This document shows, piece by piece, positions 42,766-56,001 of a stretch of DNA of 64,000 nucleotides. How positions within the stretch are numbered: position 1 is the stretch's first letter; each line of letters begins with the position of its first letter. The position numbers were made by a program, and so were the translations under genes. The notes beneath the pieces are model-generated. The model was not told the origin of the DNA and made no database searches. It worked only from the letters and a program-made list of their open reading frames with translations. This DNA is from Symbiodinium natans (lineage: Eukaryota; Sar; Dinophyceae; Suessiales; Symbiodiniaceae): contig CAJNDS010001213.1 in NCBI GenBank assembly GCA_905221605.1, forward strand, positions 626,879 to 690,878, in the 5' to 3' direction.

Positions 42766-45700
42766 TTAATTCTTGCGCAGAGGCCATGACACTAGATATG
42801 TGTTCAAGTTATCTTCTTTCTTCATTGGCTATGCCCCTCCCCGCGACCTTCCGCAGACTGTGAGAAGAGGGCAGCAGGGTTGTATGCATACATACAGTAT
42901 GTGTATTGTAGTTGCGCGTGTAGATGTACGTTTCCACATCTCCAGAATACAAGCGAAATCTATCATAGATCTCCCACATTTCAACATGTCCGATTTACTT
43001 ACCACATGGCCACAGTTCCATTTTCCACATCTCGACATTTGTCCAAATGTCCACGTTTCCACTTTGAGTGCAATCCGGACTGAGCATAGTTCAATGACTT
43101 CAATCTCGCAGTGCAGCTACAACAAGACTAGCTAGAGCGGCAGAATGAGTCACGATATGTCAAAGCAGTTGTCATAAAGACAATCGCGTGCATCTGAGCC
43201 TTGCATAGAGAAGTTAGCTTCCTTGATAGCGCTCATATATACCGAACAAACGCGGGCCCCTGGAAGAACATCTCTCTCCGTCCATCTGTATATAAAAATA
43301 TGAAAAGTCTGTCTTGCATCACAACTTCTTCAAGTTCAGCATCTTCATACTGGTTCATCACCTTCCTCTCCATCTCCAGCAGTATCTTCATCATCTTGGT
43401 CTCACTCAGCCACCTCATCTCGCTCATCTTCAGCATCGCCTTTCCCTCGAGGCGCATCCCCCGCTTCCATGGGCCTTAGTGTCGTGGCATTGCTTTGGTG
43501 CCCCATGCTCCTCTACCTATACGGCGGATATCCTGTGCCTCGGCACGCAAGTACTCGGGCGTTTGCCTGGGAGCTCGGGTTTGTCACTCAAAATTGCGCA
43601 CCTGATGGACACGACATTTTTCTCACTATTTTACGATGGGCATGTGACGCCCACATATGTTCCTGCACTTCCACCCTATGTCCAACGTCAGGAGAACCCC
43701 TAAGGGTCCTAAGTACCTGCATAGTGGAAAGTAGGATTTCTAGTTTGGGAAAATGTCCCCCATAGAGGTTAGGACCACCCTCTTTAGATCTGATGCTCCC
43801 AAGCATAGTGAAACCGTAAGGTCTTGGTTCCCCCCTCCCCACTTCCCTGAGCCAAAGGAAAAATCATACATACATGTGCACTCTTCGTCCTCAGCTGAGG
43901 TTGAGGTAAATTGGGGTCTCAGGGTTTGGGCAAAGCTCTATTTTCGATCATAAAGAAGCATCTGTTGTCTGAGGCAGGTCTAGAGCTCCGCCGCAGCTTG
44001 ATAGAGCGAGCCGCTTGATGAAATCTTCCACGCCGTGTTCGCCACGTTGCAGATGCCCAGGCCAGACCTCCCTCACTGGCGAGTTGCACGTGCGCCAGGG
44101 GACTGCGGCGACAGCTGTTGCTTTGTATGGATGCCCTGGACATGACATCTGGCATCTCGTTTATCCCTGTGCAGCCCGCCTCCTCCTGCTCCCTGCCGCA
44201 GCTTCAGCGCGTTTGGGCCCCTTTCTGAGCCGTCTCTGCGCATCCTGTGAGCGCGGGGCAGAGATGGCATGCTGAGAAGGCAAAACAGCTGAGAGAGGCT
44301 AGGTTGTAAATGACCTTAAGCCGTAAGGGGTATACATTGGATGACCCCTGAATGATCGGAGTGGTGAATGTTAGGCGTTGAGATTTAGTGCGAATAATGC
44401 AGCGGTTGCAAGCTACTGTTTTACGCTGACAGCAACGGCTAAATGCTGAAGTGCAGACCTTGACTAACCCTGAAATGTTCATTTGACAGAGGAGTTGCTT
44501 TGATCATTTGGTGCATGCCCCTTCTCTAGTGCATTCCGTTTACTCTAGCTTTGTCTGCAGGCAGGGGTATCTTTGCCGCGTTTTGGGCTTCAGGGTTTCG
44601 GGTCGCTGCTCTCGCGCGCCTTCCGTCTAGGCCAGAGCACCCTCCAGCATCTACAGATTCCCATGGCCTTCCCGTGACCTTCCACCTCACACTTGTTTCC
44701 TGAATTGGTCCTGCTAGAGGGCAAAGAATATGAAAGCATTCTAGACATGCGTTCCCAGTGTACCAGGCCCTACAAATTACTAACCCTGAACCCTGCCTAG
44801 CCTTCAATCAAGCCATTTCCACCTCCACCCCCCCTTCACAACCCTCCACAACCCACCCAAAACCTAAGACATCCTAAAGCCTTCACTCCGTCCCCCCCCC
44901 CCCCCCCTCCCTTTTCCCAGGGCTTGAGCCCAGACGGGATGCTCTACACCTTCACACCCCGCAGCAACCGAATCAGAAACCCTTAACAGTTCGTGGGATT
45001 ACAACAACCACAAAAGCCCCTGGCGGGCGTCTTTCTTCTGTGAACTCATGCCATGGCCACACCTCTGCAAGCTCGGAGGAGTCTTTGTTTAGGGTTTCAC
45101 AAAACAAACGTTTACTGCTGAGGCATGTTTAGGGTTTAGGGCTCGTATAAGGATTGAAAAGCATAATGCATAGGGTTCCGAGTTGAACAAGGATTCGCTT
45201 TGTGGTTTACGGGTTTATAGAGCATAGGGGTGCATGACGTCAGGGCTCGGGCTTGAGGGCACTTTGCCGGTGTTTCGGGAGTCGGCCTGGTAGGGTCCTC
45301 CCATGTCCTTCTATCCAGAGCTTTATACGGTGTCCGCCGTTTTTGGAGTTGATTTGGGGCTGCTTCTCGCAACTTTTCGCCATAGGTTTAATGAAAAGGT
45401 TTACACTCTTTTAAAGCCCAACTCCAAGGGGAACACCTTAGGCGCGGGGTCCGAGGTAGGATTTGTTGGTTCTTGTCGTTTTCTTGTGGCTACGGGTGGA
45501 GGAAGGCTATGTTAAAGGGCTTGGCGTGCTAAGGACCACCTCTACGTCCTGAACTCAAACTACCAAGGATTCCAAACCCTATTGGCCATTTCTCCGAAAC
45601 CCCGCCTTTCGGCCTCAAACCCTGAACGGAACCCTTGCTGCCAAAGCCAAGAACGACGCAGGATGGCGCCCAGCTTCCGAAGGGCTGGCGCTGGCAGCCA

Positions 45701-48700
45701 GGAGGTCAGGATCAAGGTTCAGGGTTTCTCTCAAGGAGTTTGGAGGATTTTTCAAGGTCTAGGGTACCTTTTAATGAGTTCACGAAGACACGGCGAACTC
45801 TCAGAGCGATGCTCATAGCCCTTGATCCGCTGCACTAAATGAACCCTAAAAGCGGGACGGATGCCCCGAGCTACTCTAAAATCTGTGCATCAGAAACGCT
45901 TTCAACAAGTTGAAAGTTCACGTAGCTCCGAGGCTGAAAGCCCCGAACTCTCGTGGGTTCATGCGGTCCCAAAAATCTAAGCCCAAACCCTATGAGCCCT
46001 GACCCCTCTTTTCCACCCTTCAACTCCTTAGCTGCCGACCCGCGACCCTTCCCTGTTCATCCACTGAGACGCCGTATTGGGGGTCCGGGGCTGCGGTTTG
46101 GGCTCTAGCGGCACATGGGTTCAGAAGCGTTCATGGGTGCCAGTGGCCCAAAAGGCCCTCAGTTAACACATCGCTGCCAGCTTTGAGCTCAGGGAGCCTA
46201 TGTCAATCCAAGAGTTCGGGTTGTGGTTTAAGGAGTTGAGGGACCGAGACGGTGCCAGCCCTAAAAGCCGCCCAACCCTGAAGCCGCGAAGCTGCCACTG
46301 CACCCAACCAGCCAGCGGGTGAAGGTCTTCGGAGTGTCTGGTTTTGTGTGTTCAGTGGTGTTTTTTGGACCTGGCAATAGGTACGCTTATGCGCCTCCAA
46401 AATTCGGTACTCCTTGTCATCCGAGATTTCAATTAACAGCACCCCTGCTTGTTTTTGAAACCCTCATTTCGGGTGACGATGGGCCGCTGAAGTCAGCTAA
46501 GACAGCTAAGATGAACAGTTGCTCTCCTGGCAGCTGGCAGGAGAGCTTCCTGACTTCCTAAACAGTGTAGGGTTGTGGGGTTTGTTGTTTAGAGTTTGTA
46601 GTTTGAGGTTTCAGGGTTGAGGGCGGCCAATACTATGACTTCAGAGATTACGAGACTACGACTTCGAGGATGCCGAACTCGGACAACCCAAGGTCTGTTG
46701 AGGGAATGTCACCCTTTTTTGCTGGGAGGCTCGGCGCCCACTCCTTTCAGGCAAGACCTGCCAAGGGCTTACGTGGTTCGGGGGGGGGGGGGGGACTGAC
46801 CTGGTGAGAACTGGTATGTATGTTTAGTATGTACACCAGCAAGCGACCTGCAAGCCCAACACCTGCAAATTATTCGAGGTCCCAGCACCCCTGCAAGTAG
46901 GGAGTCGACCCTCAAAATAGTAGGCAGTCGAGGGCTCAGGTAGCTGTCGCAAGAGAAGCCATGGCCAGACCCTCTTGCAAGACAGCGTAAATGCTCCGAT
47001 GACGCTTCGATTTCGGCGCCCTTAGACCCAAATCCTGAACCCAAGGTTCCCTAAGTGGGAGGCTCTCACTTTTGTTAAAGTTCGTTGCCTTTCAGGACTA
47101 CAAGGACGCCCAAGCATTTTAGAGTTTAGGGAGCCTACGAACCCTCAAAAGGGTTGAGGGTCTAGGGTTTCCACATGCTTCACATTGACTGGTATGGGGT
47201 ATCAGCAAGGCTCTTCATTCAGGTCTCAGACCTGAAAGGGGAACTTCGTTTAGGGTTCAGGGTTTCGGGTTTAGGCGTAGGGAGTTTCTGCAAAGCACTT
47301 AATAAACCCATGGTCCAGGCACGGTCAAACGGAATACATGGGTTCCACCGTAGCTTCGGGCGTCTAATACATCCATGTAGGTACATGGACGAATTTGGTA
47401 AGTTTTGCGGCATAAGGTAAAAGGGTTTTGTGGGTTAACTACCACGCTTAGCCCTGGCTGCCCCAGTCACAAGTAAGTCTCTTTGGGGTCCCAAGTAGGG
47501 TTGTAGACTAGATGCCCAGTATACCCCAACATCCCCAACACTCAGGTGGACTCTTTTCTTGCCAGGTCCATCTCAGCACCATTGCAGACGAAGTGCATTC
47601 AACTTCTTTGCCGCTTGCCTGCAAAAGACAACGTAGGCGCAACCCTGGGCGGAATTTGCCACACCGGGCAATAGGGTTACAAGCACAGTGTTTTCGGGTT
47701 GCCTGCAGAATGCTAGCGATACAGGAATACAGGGCTGAGGTCTATGATAGGGTGTAGGTCTTCTAGCACGGACATTCAGGTGCAATGTGGTGAACCTCTT
47801 CGTTTTCTATGAAGCACCAATATACAGTACATCTTACAAGAAAAATCAAATCCAAAGCCCAACAATTGAGTCATGCTACAGTATGAGCCCCAAAACACCT
47901 TTCTCCTCCTCCACTGACATGCTAGCTAACTTGAAATTGAGTACAACCGTAAGAGGTACTTGTCAGCCTGCTTGTCGCTACCATTGAATACCCAGCAAAC
48001 CCTGAACGCAACATCCGCTGCACCCGTATCTGGTAATTCTAATGGTGTAACATTGCGCAGGAATGTTTGGAACAAAGTGTAGAAAATATTGCCTGTTGAG
48101 CAGCAAAGTGTAGAACATATTGCAGAGAAGTATGGAAAAAGTGCAGAAAAAGTTGCGGACAATTTTGAAAAGTTGTGAAAGCATGGGCTCGATGAGTGGA
48201 GGAAGTTGTGGAACAAAATATGACGTGTGGAAGAAGTTGTGGAGAGCTGCCATGTGAAAGCTGCTGTGTCATAAAGACACCCCGTAAAGAATAGATGTTA
48301 CGTGGTGCCCCCCCCCCCCCTCTCACTAAATATACCGTTTTGCGCGAAGAAAATGCATGCCATTAGGAGTAACTATGAACGAAGGTAACGAAAGTGCCGT
48401 GTTTCTGTTAGCTTCGTCTCACCATGAGCCACTTCATCCTTATCGTACGGGGTGCTGCTGCAGAGGAACAATGAAACCAGAACGAGAATGAGCGAGAGAG
48501 AGGGGCAGAGAGAAAGACATCACAGTACAAGATGCCAATGACCAGAGTGTTCAGGAGGCCTATTTCCGGACACACTCTTTGTCTCTGACTTTTTCTGTTT
48601 CTTCATCTTCTCAACTTCAGTTTCTGTCAGTATCAGCGCTTTCTTTTCCGTTTCACTCGATCTTCATCTTTCCTGGTCATGCTTCCGCAGAAATTCAAAA

Positions 48701-51700
48701 TCAGCCACAAGAAGACAAGCAGACTCTAGCAAGGCAGGGAAGGGCTACATGCAGCTACTTTTTTTGGGCCATCGTCTTTGCGTGTCTCAGGAACGAAGAA
48801 AATACCATTGACAGGAAGGGGGATGGGGAGCGAGCCTCTTCCGAGAACACAGAGAAAAAGTAATGGAAGGGGAGTGGGGCAAATCCTCAGTCACTTGTCC
48901 CTCTGCCTTCCTGCGCGCCTTCCTTCTTGCAAATGAGAACTGCGTGCGGAAGAGAAAGAACAAGCCTCTGAGTGGCAAGGGCAGGATAAGAGAGCAGGGG
49001 AATTCTCCACCTTCTCTCTTCTGCCGCTCTCTCGTCTCTTTCTTTGCTTCTTAGTTTCTGAAATGATGGCAGCGGAGGGAGAAGGAATGAAAGAAGAGAG
49101 GAAGACAGGTGCACATGGGCATCCTTATGTGCTCGTCCTGTTTCACCTTTGCTGCTTCGCGGATGAAGGAGATATATGAACAACAGCAGAACTGAGCTTG
49201 GGGGGAGAGAACAGGGAATGTCAAGTTCTTCGTTCGCTTGTCTTGTCGTGTTTTCTCAGAGAATTACATATCGAAAGACTGCGTGGGCCGTTTTCCCCAC
49301 CTGTCCCTTTTCTTGCCGGCGCTCTCGCTCAGAAGAAGGAAGGAGAAGAAGAAGAAGAAGAAGAAGAAGCAGAAGAATAAGTAGAAAGAAGGGGCAGCAC
49401 AAAGAAGAGGTCATGTTCCTGCCTATGTCCACCCTCTCCCCTCTACCTTTCTGCGCTTTCTTGACCAGAAAGGTCGCCAAGCAGGGGGGGGGGGGGGCAG
49501 GGCCTTCGTTTCCCAGTTTATTCAAGTTTCTTTTTACCTGCGTCAAGCTGGGGATGAAGAAACAGATGAGGACGGGAGAGAGGGAGAGAGAGAAAGCGAG
49601 GGAAAAGAGAGAGAGAAAGTGCACGAAGAGGAAGGGCGACCAACCATTTTAAGGGTTTCAACGGGTTTGAACAGTTGTGTCTTCTTGTGCGACCCCAGCG
49701 AACCACCCCATCATTCCAAACAGACTCTACGGCATCCTCTGAGGATCCAGGATGTCGTGCTCCCAGTAGCTGTTCATTATGTTGGTATCACAGCAAGCTC
49801 GTCTGTAGAATCGTGTGGCAAGTGAGAAAGCCTTTCTCTGCACCTTAGCTTGTTCGCCCGTGCTGATGCCTCATTCGCGGGACAAGGGGAGAAGAGAACG
49901 AAGGAAGGTATACAGTACAGGAAGGGGGAGGCAAGAAGGAGAATTTTTGCCAGGATCGCTGGGCTGCAAGGCTCTAAGCCCAAAAATAGTCCAAGCAAAG
50001 CTCCCCATTTGGACAACCGTGGCCCCTAAACCAAAACACCGTAGCCACTATCCGAAGCCCTGCACAATCCCGAATGACGTGTACAAAGATGCCATGTATG
50101 CCAAGGAGGGACCCTGGCTCGAAGTCCACGATCGCCACGGACTTCGAGCGCCTGCCGCTAAGCAAGAAGGCCACATTGCCAGGCTTTAGCTACCATGAAG
50201 GTCGAGGCGCCCATATAGTAGAAACTTAGACCCAAACGGGCCTACAATAAGGCCTGTGGGGCAACTACAATGGGGCCCAAGTAGTTCCCATTCTTGATCA
50301 TCGCACGTGGATGTTTTGCGCTGGAGAACTGTCTTTTGGTTGGCTTTCAGTTGCTCTGGCTTTTAGAGTCTTTCAGCATAGTAGAGTTTGGGAGAAGATC
50401 AATGCTGTGTACTTGCGGGTCATCCGTTGTATCCCTCTTCAAGGTACAAAGTACCTTCCCCGTTTTGGTGGGGCTTACAAGCTTTCTGTTGGTTTAAACG
50501 TTTTGGTTTTAGAGTGGTAGGGCGTTTTTCTTCTCGAGGGTCGTATTACCTACGGTTGCTTCATTTGCAGGGTTCGGGGTTTTAGGTAGCCTCCTGGGCC
50601 TTTTCGGATCTAGTTTTTGTTAGCAACAAGTCTTCCAGGCAGTTCGCGCACACTTTCTTGCGGGGAGCATACACGTGCTTTGGTCATCTGCAAACCGTCG
50701 CACCCTATCCAGGCAGGTCCACTCACAGTACTCTTGCGGAATCATGCGCCGCCAAATGGTGTGGAATTGGGCAGAAAACATCGACGCTCTGCATTTGAGG
50801 TTTTGGTGGCGTGCTTCAACGATTCAGGGCTCGAGGATGGTATTGTGAGTGGGGCCTCGTGAAGCTGTTTGGCAGTGTACTTTAAAGCCCTGAAGCTCTA
50901 CTTCGTCTTGTACGAAGGCCACAGGATTGACTTCTGAACAGAACAGTACTTCAATAGTCTTTTCCGAGCTGAATTTGAGGCCCAAAAGAGTGCATAATCC
51001 CTACAAATCCCTGCAAGTGTGATGCTGGTGCAGGGAACTCAGCCCCGACCCTATCGGGACAGGAAACTTCGGTTTGATTCAGAGAGCTTCCGTAGGGCTT
51101 TAGGAATAAAGATGTTGGTGTTTTGGATGATGCATGTGTGGGAGGCCATTTCTGCGGCCAGATTGGCCAGAGTCCCAGGCGCTCCGCTGAAGATTGATTG
51201 CACCAGCGAAGATGCCACAGGTCTGAACCTTAAATCCTCAACATTCCTCAACCCCATCAATTCCAGAAGCCCTATGCGCCCCCAGATCTAAGACTGTGAA
51301 GCGGGGTTTCTCATGATGCCGTAGAGATGGGCAACAAGGTGCGATTCTGCCGGAACAACCTCCGCATGCACTCTTTGGAATTCTGTCTTGCATCATTGTC
51401 CCAATGGTGCTGAGGTTGTCCTACACGGGTTCCTTGTAAATACGGCCCCTTAAAGAGCGTGTTAGCATAGCCCCCATGCATGACCTCCCCCCTAAGCTCG
51501 AAAACACCCCAGGTCCTGAACCCTAAACCGAGACCCTAAGCCCTAAACTTAACCCTAGAACTCATAGCGTGTGCTGCCATAAGGTCCGAGCAGGAGACGG
51601 GCACGTGGACACAGCCTCCTGGGTGGCCATATTGAGCGATCTCATCCGCTGCGCGCCGGGGCCTTAATTGCGCCTCGACGGCTTGAGGTTACTAGTAAGG

Positions 51701-53460
51701 GATGTTAAGGCTGGTAAAGGTTTTGTTCAAGGGCCGGGTTAAGGGTCGGTTTTGAATGATATACCAGAGAAAGCTCTAAGGTACCGTATTATTGTTCTTC
51801 CCCGATTTTCCGGGGGCATTTTGAGTTAAAGGGAATAGGTTACGGTTTTGGTGATCTCAGCCTTAAACCCAAAAGCTCCGAAACCGAACCGAATACCCAA
51901 ATCCTGAAGCAGAACAGAAGATCTGAACAAGGAACGGTTGAATGCAGCCTCTGGCTTATGAGGCACACGTGGGTAGGAATATTCACGTGCGTTTCAGAGC
52001 ATTCCTGCCGCTTGTGTATTCTCTCGGCCTGCAGCCGCGGCGCTGCGCCAGAAGATGCCCTTCCAACAATCCCTAAAACCCCCCTGAAAGCCCAAAGCAG
52101 CCCAAGAGTCTGGAAGCCGCCACCAGGTCAACAGCTGTCACAGGATGCCGATACGAAAATCCCGGGCCAAACATGGTGTTTGAAGAGTCTATCGGGGCGT
52201 GTACAGGTTTTTTGGTGCTTGTGGGATCCTGGGCAGGCCGCAGATGTCTCCGGTACTCGCTGTTTCCCTGGGCAGCGGAGCCGGGTTCCTCAGCCCATGG
52301 CTTATTGCCTGTCTAAGCCCCCTGGACGATTCTTAGACGTCTTGTGGTTTTGGATGTGTCCAATATGTGTCGAAGATATGGAAAGCATTGCCTAGCAAGG
52401 TTCTCTTCTACTTGCTTTTCCGGCTATAGCTTCACATATCATGGGCTACCGTACAGAAGCTGCGGCATGATAATCGCATAAATGAAAGGTTTTCATCTCT
52501 GCAAGATGCCTTTTCGAATTGGACTCCTGACTTAGTAAGGACTCCGAATTGGAGGAACACCCTAAACCATCCAAACCCCTAAACTGAGGTGGCTAAACTC
52601 GGGCTTACCTCAAAGGGCCGGGTGTCGACCTCAGTCCAAGCTGTTCATTTCAGCACACTAAGGTTTTGGGGCTTGGGAAGGGTTTAGGGCTCAAGGTTTT
52701 GTGGTTTGGGGTTTGGAAGGTTTAGGGCGGATTTGGGGCTCAGGCCTCAGGAATGGTCTTTCAGGTGTAAGGTTGAGGGGTGAGGGTTTTGAGCTTTGAC
52801 CAATTTCGCGGCAGAGCAACAACTTAGTCTCCAGGGCTGTGTAGCCCTAAACCCTAAACCGTAAAGTCTTTCACTTAGAGCCTCAGGCCTGTCAGCCTTA
52901 GCCCGAGACCCCAACAGGCAACAGGAGTTCAGGTTGAAGTTCTAAACCAGCATTTGCCCCTGAAGCCCCCGAAGCCCCAAAAGACTCTTAAGACCAACTC
53001 CCAAACCCTGAACCCTCAAGCTTCCGAGCCTAGGCACTCGGCACATCCCCTCATAGCCCTGTGGCCGTAGTGTGAGTTGGCTTGCCGGCCAGCTTCCTCC
53101 GCGCCGAAGAGCATAGCCGGTTTCCAGCCAAAGCACCGAATGCAACGAATGCTGGCTCAGAATTGTTCGACGTCAGCTGTCGTGAGTTTTTTGCTTCATT
53201 AGAGTCATAGATGGTTCCCTGGGTGCAAGCCGGCCTACTCCCTACGCAGCCCACCACTCCCGCCGCCCTCACTCCCCCTTTACCCCCTACCCTCTACCCC
53301 TTACCCCCTCGACCTTCCACCCCCTCACCTCTAGCCCTACCCGCTACCCCCTACTCCGCTCCTAACCAACCTCTAGGACCCGGCTCTAGCCCTCCCCCCA
53401 CCCCCCTAGACCTTCCACCCCCTCCCCTCTAGCCCTACCCCCCTAAACCCATTCCTGGCC
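42766..53460. other. Gene-poor region upstream of the glycosyltransferase gene
   Basis: No supported gene. Noted features: CCACAT/CCACGT-rich degenerate repeats at 42930-43070; a minus-strand segment near 44050-43975 with CNVANTAWKI, recalling ANTAW-type repeat proteins, but short; C and G homopolymers at 44890-44908, 46778-46795, 48308-48320 and 49483-49497; degenerate GTGTAGAA-CATATTGC repeats at 48058-48130; GAA/GAG-rich DNA at 49330-49380 and 49560-49620; an exon-like plus-strand piece near 51180-51221 (APLKIDCTSEDAT before GTCTGA); and pyrimidine-rich DNA at 53260-53450 before the next gene. Confidence 0.5.
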
Positions 53461-54386
53461 ATGATGGGCAGCAAGAACGTTTTGTTGGGCTGCATGCTCC
53501 TGCTCACGTGCTGGGTTGGCTTTCGGCTCCTGTCAGATCCTTTAATCAGTACAGCAGCTTCGCAGTCGAGCCGGACGTGCTTGATTACAATTTCATCATT
53601 TAATAACTATGGCTTTGTCCGGGTGTTGCTGAAGCAGGCCGAGGCGCTGCACCCTGAAATGGTTTTCATTTGGGTCGTGGCGGACGACACACTTGTTCGG
53701 GCAAAAGATGCAGACAAAGAGCTGCCTATGCAGATCCTTAGACAAGTCCCCAACAGGTGGCACGCTGTTACTGCTGATCGCCTCCAACCATACATGTCCT
53801 TCAGCTACATGGAACTTGCCTTTCGCTACAATATGCAGTGCTTTAACACTGCCATAAAGCCTGCTGCTTTCAAATACGCCTTTGATAAGCACAACTGTCG
53901 GAAGGTATTGTATTTTGACAATGACATTTGGATCCTGCAGCCCCTTACAACCATCATTGAGGCGCTTGACCAGTACCGACTAGTCGTCACTCCGCACGTA
54001 ACACAGGAGGTGCCCCTGGATGGTCTCCACCAAGACGAACGAACTCTCATGCTTGCTGGGCAATTTAACTTCGGATTTATTGCTGCATCGAAGAGTGAGC
54101 TGACCCTAGAGTTTCTCGACTGGTGGTTGAACCGTCTGCGCTATTATGGGTATGCAGAGCCGCGCAAGGGCATGCACTTCGATCAAAATTGGGGCAGCTG
54201 ATGGTGTCTTACTTACCCCAAACGGAGTACCTGGTACTGAGAGACCCGCGGTACAATGTCGCGTATTGGAACCTTCATTACAGAGGCATTCATCTACACA
54301 TGGAGAATGGCGTTGTGCTGTATGACTCGGAGCCAGTTGTATTCATGCATTTCTCAGGCATGTCAGACCTGCACAAGTACAATCTG
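53461..54386 (+). pseudogene. Bacterial-type glycosyltransferase, exons 1-2 (N-terminal GT domain)
   Basis: Starts with MMGSKN and a hydrophobic signal anchor (about residues 7-24), suggesting a type II membrane protein. Family marks follow: TAIKPAAFKYAF (130-141) and VLYFDNDIWIL with a DXD motif (DND at 153-155, metal and sugar-nucleotide binding), then FNFGFIAASKSE and MHFDQNW. At 54191-54194 a G4 run shifts the frame by one, and the next frame carries the expected continuation LRDPRYNVAYWNLHYRG and FMHFSGM. One missing G is either a sequence error or an inactivating lesion. The exon probably ends near 54386 with an apparent GA donor. Similar proteins occur in bacteria, where this domain is followed by a GT-B domain, as here. 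Confidence 0.75.
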
Positions 54387-54510
54387 GACACTAGGATGCA
54401 GTGTGGTACCCCAATTTTCAGTTTAGTGATGCTTTTAGGAGTTGGGTTCCCTTCCGAAACTACGCTCACCCTGTCCGCCCTTTGACGTCCTAGTTTGCTT
54501 GTCGTTTTAG

Positions 54511-55613
54511 GAGTCCATTTCACCGCACCAAAATCGCTTCAAGATGGTTGACTTCCCAGAGCTCCGGGAGATCGTGACTAGCTACCAAGCAATGTTGCAG
54601 AAAGAGGATGCCTGGCGATGGCGAAATGTGTCCTACAACTTCGAGTACTTCGATGATGGGACTTCTATTCCGATGGTGATCCGTCAATACTATGCTGACA
54701 TGATGGATTCGGAGGAGCCTTTTCGCAATGACAAGAATCTGTTTAAGGAACTGGTCGCACACGAAAGTCCATTCGCCGTCCATGCGGACAGTGGCAAATT
54801 CAGCTTGCTGGACTGGATGCTGCAAGGTGCACACCACTTGCTTGTGGAGCAGTCGGGCCAATACCTGATATGCGAGCTGGTGTGGCAAGTTTATCTCCAC
54901 AGACCTGACTCTTGCTTGGCTATAGGAGCTTGTAGATATTAAGTTGGTACGAGTGCAAAGAAAACGCTGTATACAACTGCAACCATGAGCGTCAGAACGG
55001 CGCAGGATTTGCGGGCAGCCTTTCCGGATCCCTTCGGGAAGAGTGCAGAGAAGTTGTTCAACTGGGCTCAGCAAAATTTAGCCACTGAGCTTGACCTCGA
55101 GAGTCTCCTGACACAACATTTTGAGAGAGAACAGCACCGGCCTATGCCGAACTTCTCCAAAGGCGTCAACATCTACGGCTACTTCTTAGGAGTCTTCGGG
55201 GTGGCCCAATCTGCCCGGTTGCTACATGGGGCCTTGAAGGAAGTCAAGGTGCAGAGAGCCGTGCAGAGAGCCATGCAGAGCCTGTATAAAATAATCATAG
55301 ACTATACTACATCCCCCTTGGGAACCATTTTGTTTATTTTTCCTTATATACACCCCAGAGGATATGCAGAATATTACTTTTTTGTAAGGTTCGAGTAGGA
55401 GTATAGCATAGTCACAAAAGTCTTCAGCCCCCCCCAGGCTTTCTCGTGTGAGCAGGTGCAGACCCACCGCATTCTCCTTCCCTCCACCGACAAGCAGCAC
55501 AGATCGAGCCTTCTTCGGTTGAATGCCTCCCGCACTCCGCGGCATCGGACGAATCTGTTTGTCACAAACGCAGACATGACACCGGTACTACGGCGTTTCG
55601 AGGATGCCTGGAA
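54511..55613 (+). CDS. Glycosyltransferase gene, exons 3-5 (linker and start of GT-B domain)
   Basis: Exon 3 (54511-54888) includes SPHQNRFKMVDFPELREI. Exon 4 (55006-55248) includes DLRAAFPDPFGKSAEKLFNW and GVNIYGYFLGVFGVAQSARL, the latter being the glycine-rich start of a GT4-type Rossmann domain. Exon 5 (55462-55613) includes NLFVTNADMTPVLRRFEDAW. The introns 54889-55005 (117 bp) and 55249-55461 (213 bp) have GT-AG ends and preserve the frame. The acceptor after 54510 (GTTTTAG) matches phase if the donor is at 54387. The second intron starts and ends with GTGCAG. Confidence 0.75.
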
Positions 55614-56001
55614 GTAGCCCGATTTCCTTGTTGTGGGGTTACGATCCCTTTTCAACATTCCCAAGACAGTGCTTGCACTGTTCCTTTGGTCAGAGTAAAG
55701 GAAACTGATAGGTCCTCCCCTCACGACCACGTGGCATGAACGCGCTAGTGTTCCAGCTCCTGTAGCCTTGGTCCTGTGTGGGTGCCATGAGATGCTAACC
55801 TGTTGTCGCCTTTGAATCCCTTCGGTTATCCTCTTAGAGTGGTCTTGGACTGGTTTTGGCGCGTGGTTCGGGGGTCATCTCGGAGCAGTCTTGGAGTGCT
55901 CTTGAAATGATCTTGAGGCGGTCTCGCCGGAATCAGAAAACCTCCTGAAACCAGACCAAGGGCCCAGGCCCAACACCCCTAAGGGGCCACCCAGAACCTA
56001 G

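Noticed and set aside
41888-42789. Long Arg/His/Thr-rich and Ala/Val/Cys-rich ORFs of 200-290 residues in several frames
   Set aside because: All arise from CA, CG and CCCACG simple repeats; all frames are open because stop codons cannot occur in these units.
44000-44155. ANTAW-type repeat protein fragment on the minus strand
   Set aside because: A single short resemblance (CNVANTAWKI) without a second repeat unit or splice support.
49176-49652. 158-residue plus-strand ORF with Arg-rich run
   Set aside because: Low-complexity GAA/GAG repeat with an opposing Leu-rich open frame; no domain or splice context.
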